A stretch of DNA of 64,000 nt from Flavobacteriaceae bacterium PS02334 (lineage in GTDB: Bacteria; Bacteroidota; Bacteroidia; Flavobacteriales; Flavobacteriaceae). Positions 63,254-64,000 of the stretch are shown in pieces. The stretch's first letter is position 1. Every line of letters starts with the position of its first letter. The notes under the pieces were generated by a model. It did no database searches and had not been told where the DNA came from. It worked only from the letters and a program-made list of their open reading frames with translations. The stretch is taken from positions 21,553 through 85,552 of the forward strand of contig JASCOH010000012.1 in the NCBI GenBank assembly GCA_029959295.1, read 5' to 3'. Made by a program: the position numbers and the translations under genes.

Positions 63254-64000
63254 TTAGTTTATGCTGTTATCGCCAGTTACATAAGCGTTTCCAGGAGTGT
63301 CAACGATAACGCCAATAGCTGAGTTTTTCACTCTGGCGAATGCCCCTAATCCTGAAGCATAGTTTATTGTTGCCCCGCCGACAACGTTTACTCTTCCTGC
63401 TCCTTTTTGGATAATCTCACAGTAAAATCCTGCAGGAAGTGTAGCTGGAACAGTAATAGAAATAGTACCGCTAGTATTGGTTGAGGTGATAATTTTACCA
63501 AGATCGCTTGCTTGTAATGTGTAGGCAACTGCTGTAGCGTATACTCCTGCATTTGTTAATACTCCGCCTGTTGAGTTTACCACATAAGGAGCCGCTGTTG
63601 TTCCAGAACCTGTAACAGTTACACCTGTACCTGCAGTTACTTTAGTTTCAGAACCGTCAGCTGCTGCTGCAGTAGCGTTCACGATGTATGGTGAAGCTGT
63701 TGTTCCAGAACCTGTAACGGTTGTGTTTGTCCCTGCTTGCACTTTAGTTTCAGATCCGTCAGCTGTTGATGCTGCAGTTGACCAAGTAGCCAAACCGTTA
63801 GCGTCAGAAGTCAATACTTTTCCTGCACCTTGCGTACCGTCAGCAATTTTTACTGTACCTGCAACGTCTAGTTTTGCATTCGGATTTCTTTGACCGATAC
63901 CCACATTTCCGTTTTCAAGCACTACAAAACGTCCATTGCTTACGTTAGGGGCATCGATACCAAAAATACCAGCGCCAGTTTGCGTAAATGCTTGCGTACC
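63254..64000 (-). CDS. Tail-fibre-like surface protein, 5' part beyond window
   Basis: The open frame continues to the right edge through GRFVVLENGNVGIGQRNPNA, the N(V)GIGxxNPxxKLDVxGTVKI motif of Bacteroidetes tail-fibre-like surface proteins. At least 248 codons are visible. Two copies of a ~34-residue unit (ADGSETKVxAGTNTTVTGSG and ADGSETKVTAGTGVTVTGSG, each followed by TTxxPYxVN) repeat with a 102-nt period at 63594 and 63696. C-terminal part is a beta domain (TSGTISITVPATLPAGFYCE). Secretion signal is outside the window. Confidence 0.8.
   Translation of the reverse strand, partial: GTQAFTQTGAGIFGIDAPNVSNGRFVVLENGNVGIGQRNPNAKLDVAGTVKIADGTQGAGKVLTSDANGLATWSTAASTADGSETKVQAGTNTTVTGSGTTASPYIVNATAAAADGSETKVTAGTGVTVTGSGTTAAPYVVNSTGGVLTNAGVYATAVAYTLQASDLGKIITSTNTSGTISITVPATLPAGFYCEIIQKGAGRVNVVGGATINYASGLGAFARVKNSAIGVIVDTPGNAYVTGDNSIN

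Overview
The window looks like a chromosomal segment of a Flavobacterium-like member of the Bacteroidetes. Evidence: AT-rich DNA; promoter -7 elements of the TAnnTTTG type; almost no Shine-Dalgarno sequences; many MKK-type secreted proteins and lipoproteins; a type A T9SS C-terminal sorting domain; SusD-free but T9SS/DUF-rich surface proteins; E1 and E2 of 2-oxoglutarate dehydrogenase as a two-gene pair; and bacteroidetal VgrG and DUF4280-type spike proteins. There is no rRNA, no IS element, no CRISPR array and one tRNA (Ser-GGA).

Layout. 1-5.9 kb: small secreted proteins and lipoproteins (including a tandem paralogue pair), a TPR/AraC regulator and a CarboxypepD_reg-like surface protein. 6-9.6 kb: aspS and small lipoproteins. 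9.8-14.0 kb: a spike-effector module made of VgrG fused to a metzincin-like metallopeptidase, a lipoprotein that is a candidate immunity protein, and a DUF4280 PAAR-like cap. 14.1-20.5 kb: a TetR-controlled RND efflux operon. 20.6-27.4 kb: polyprenyl synthetase, a ParDE-like pair whose toxin is frameshifted, and sucA-odhB. 27.4-33.5 kb: a T9SS cargo protein, a retropepsin-like protease, TatD, an acyltransferase, asparaginase and tRNA-Ser. 33.8-37.3 kb: an L-amino-acid-oxidase-like gene overlapping a frameshifted 2-keto acid decarboxylase. 37.4-46.4 kb: HupE/UreJ, TerB, fbp, M48 protease, GNAT, aspartate kinase, a very large predicted outer-membrane protein and a lipoprotein with a duplicated HRCD motif. 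46.7-50.5 kb: a nitric-oxide defence cluster (flavohaemoprotein, small membrane protein, Crp/Fnr regulator) with a well-placed palindromic operator, then small stress-type enzymes. 50.5-54.3 kb: LysR, an outer-membrane protein and a LytTR two-component pair. 54.4-64 kb: poorly known genes, two unlisted micro-proteins, a second TPR/AraC regulator, a degenerate subtilase, a CheY-like protein, a structured intergenic region and the 3' part of a tail-fibre-like surface protein that runs off the window.

The most interesting items are the VgrG-metzincin/lipoprotein/PAAR-like module, the Crp/Fnr site at about -41.5 of the hmp operon, two genes broken by single-base changes in T runs, a subtilase with Glu where the catalytic Asp is expected, a secreted PPC-domain protein, nested inverted repeats at 60961-61132, and a long hairpin between the efflux adaptor and pump genes. 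All calls come from reading the sequence; no database search was possible.
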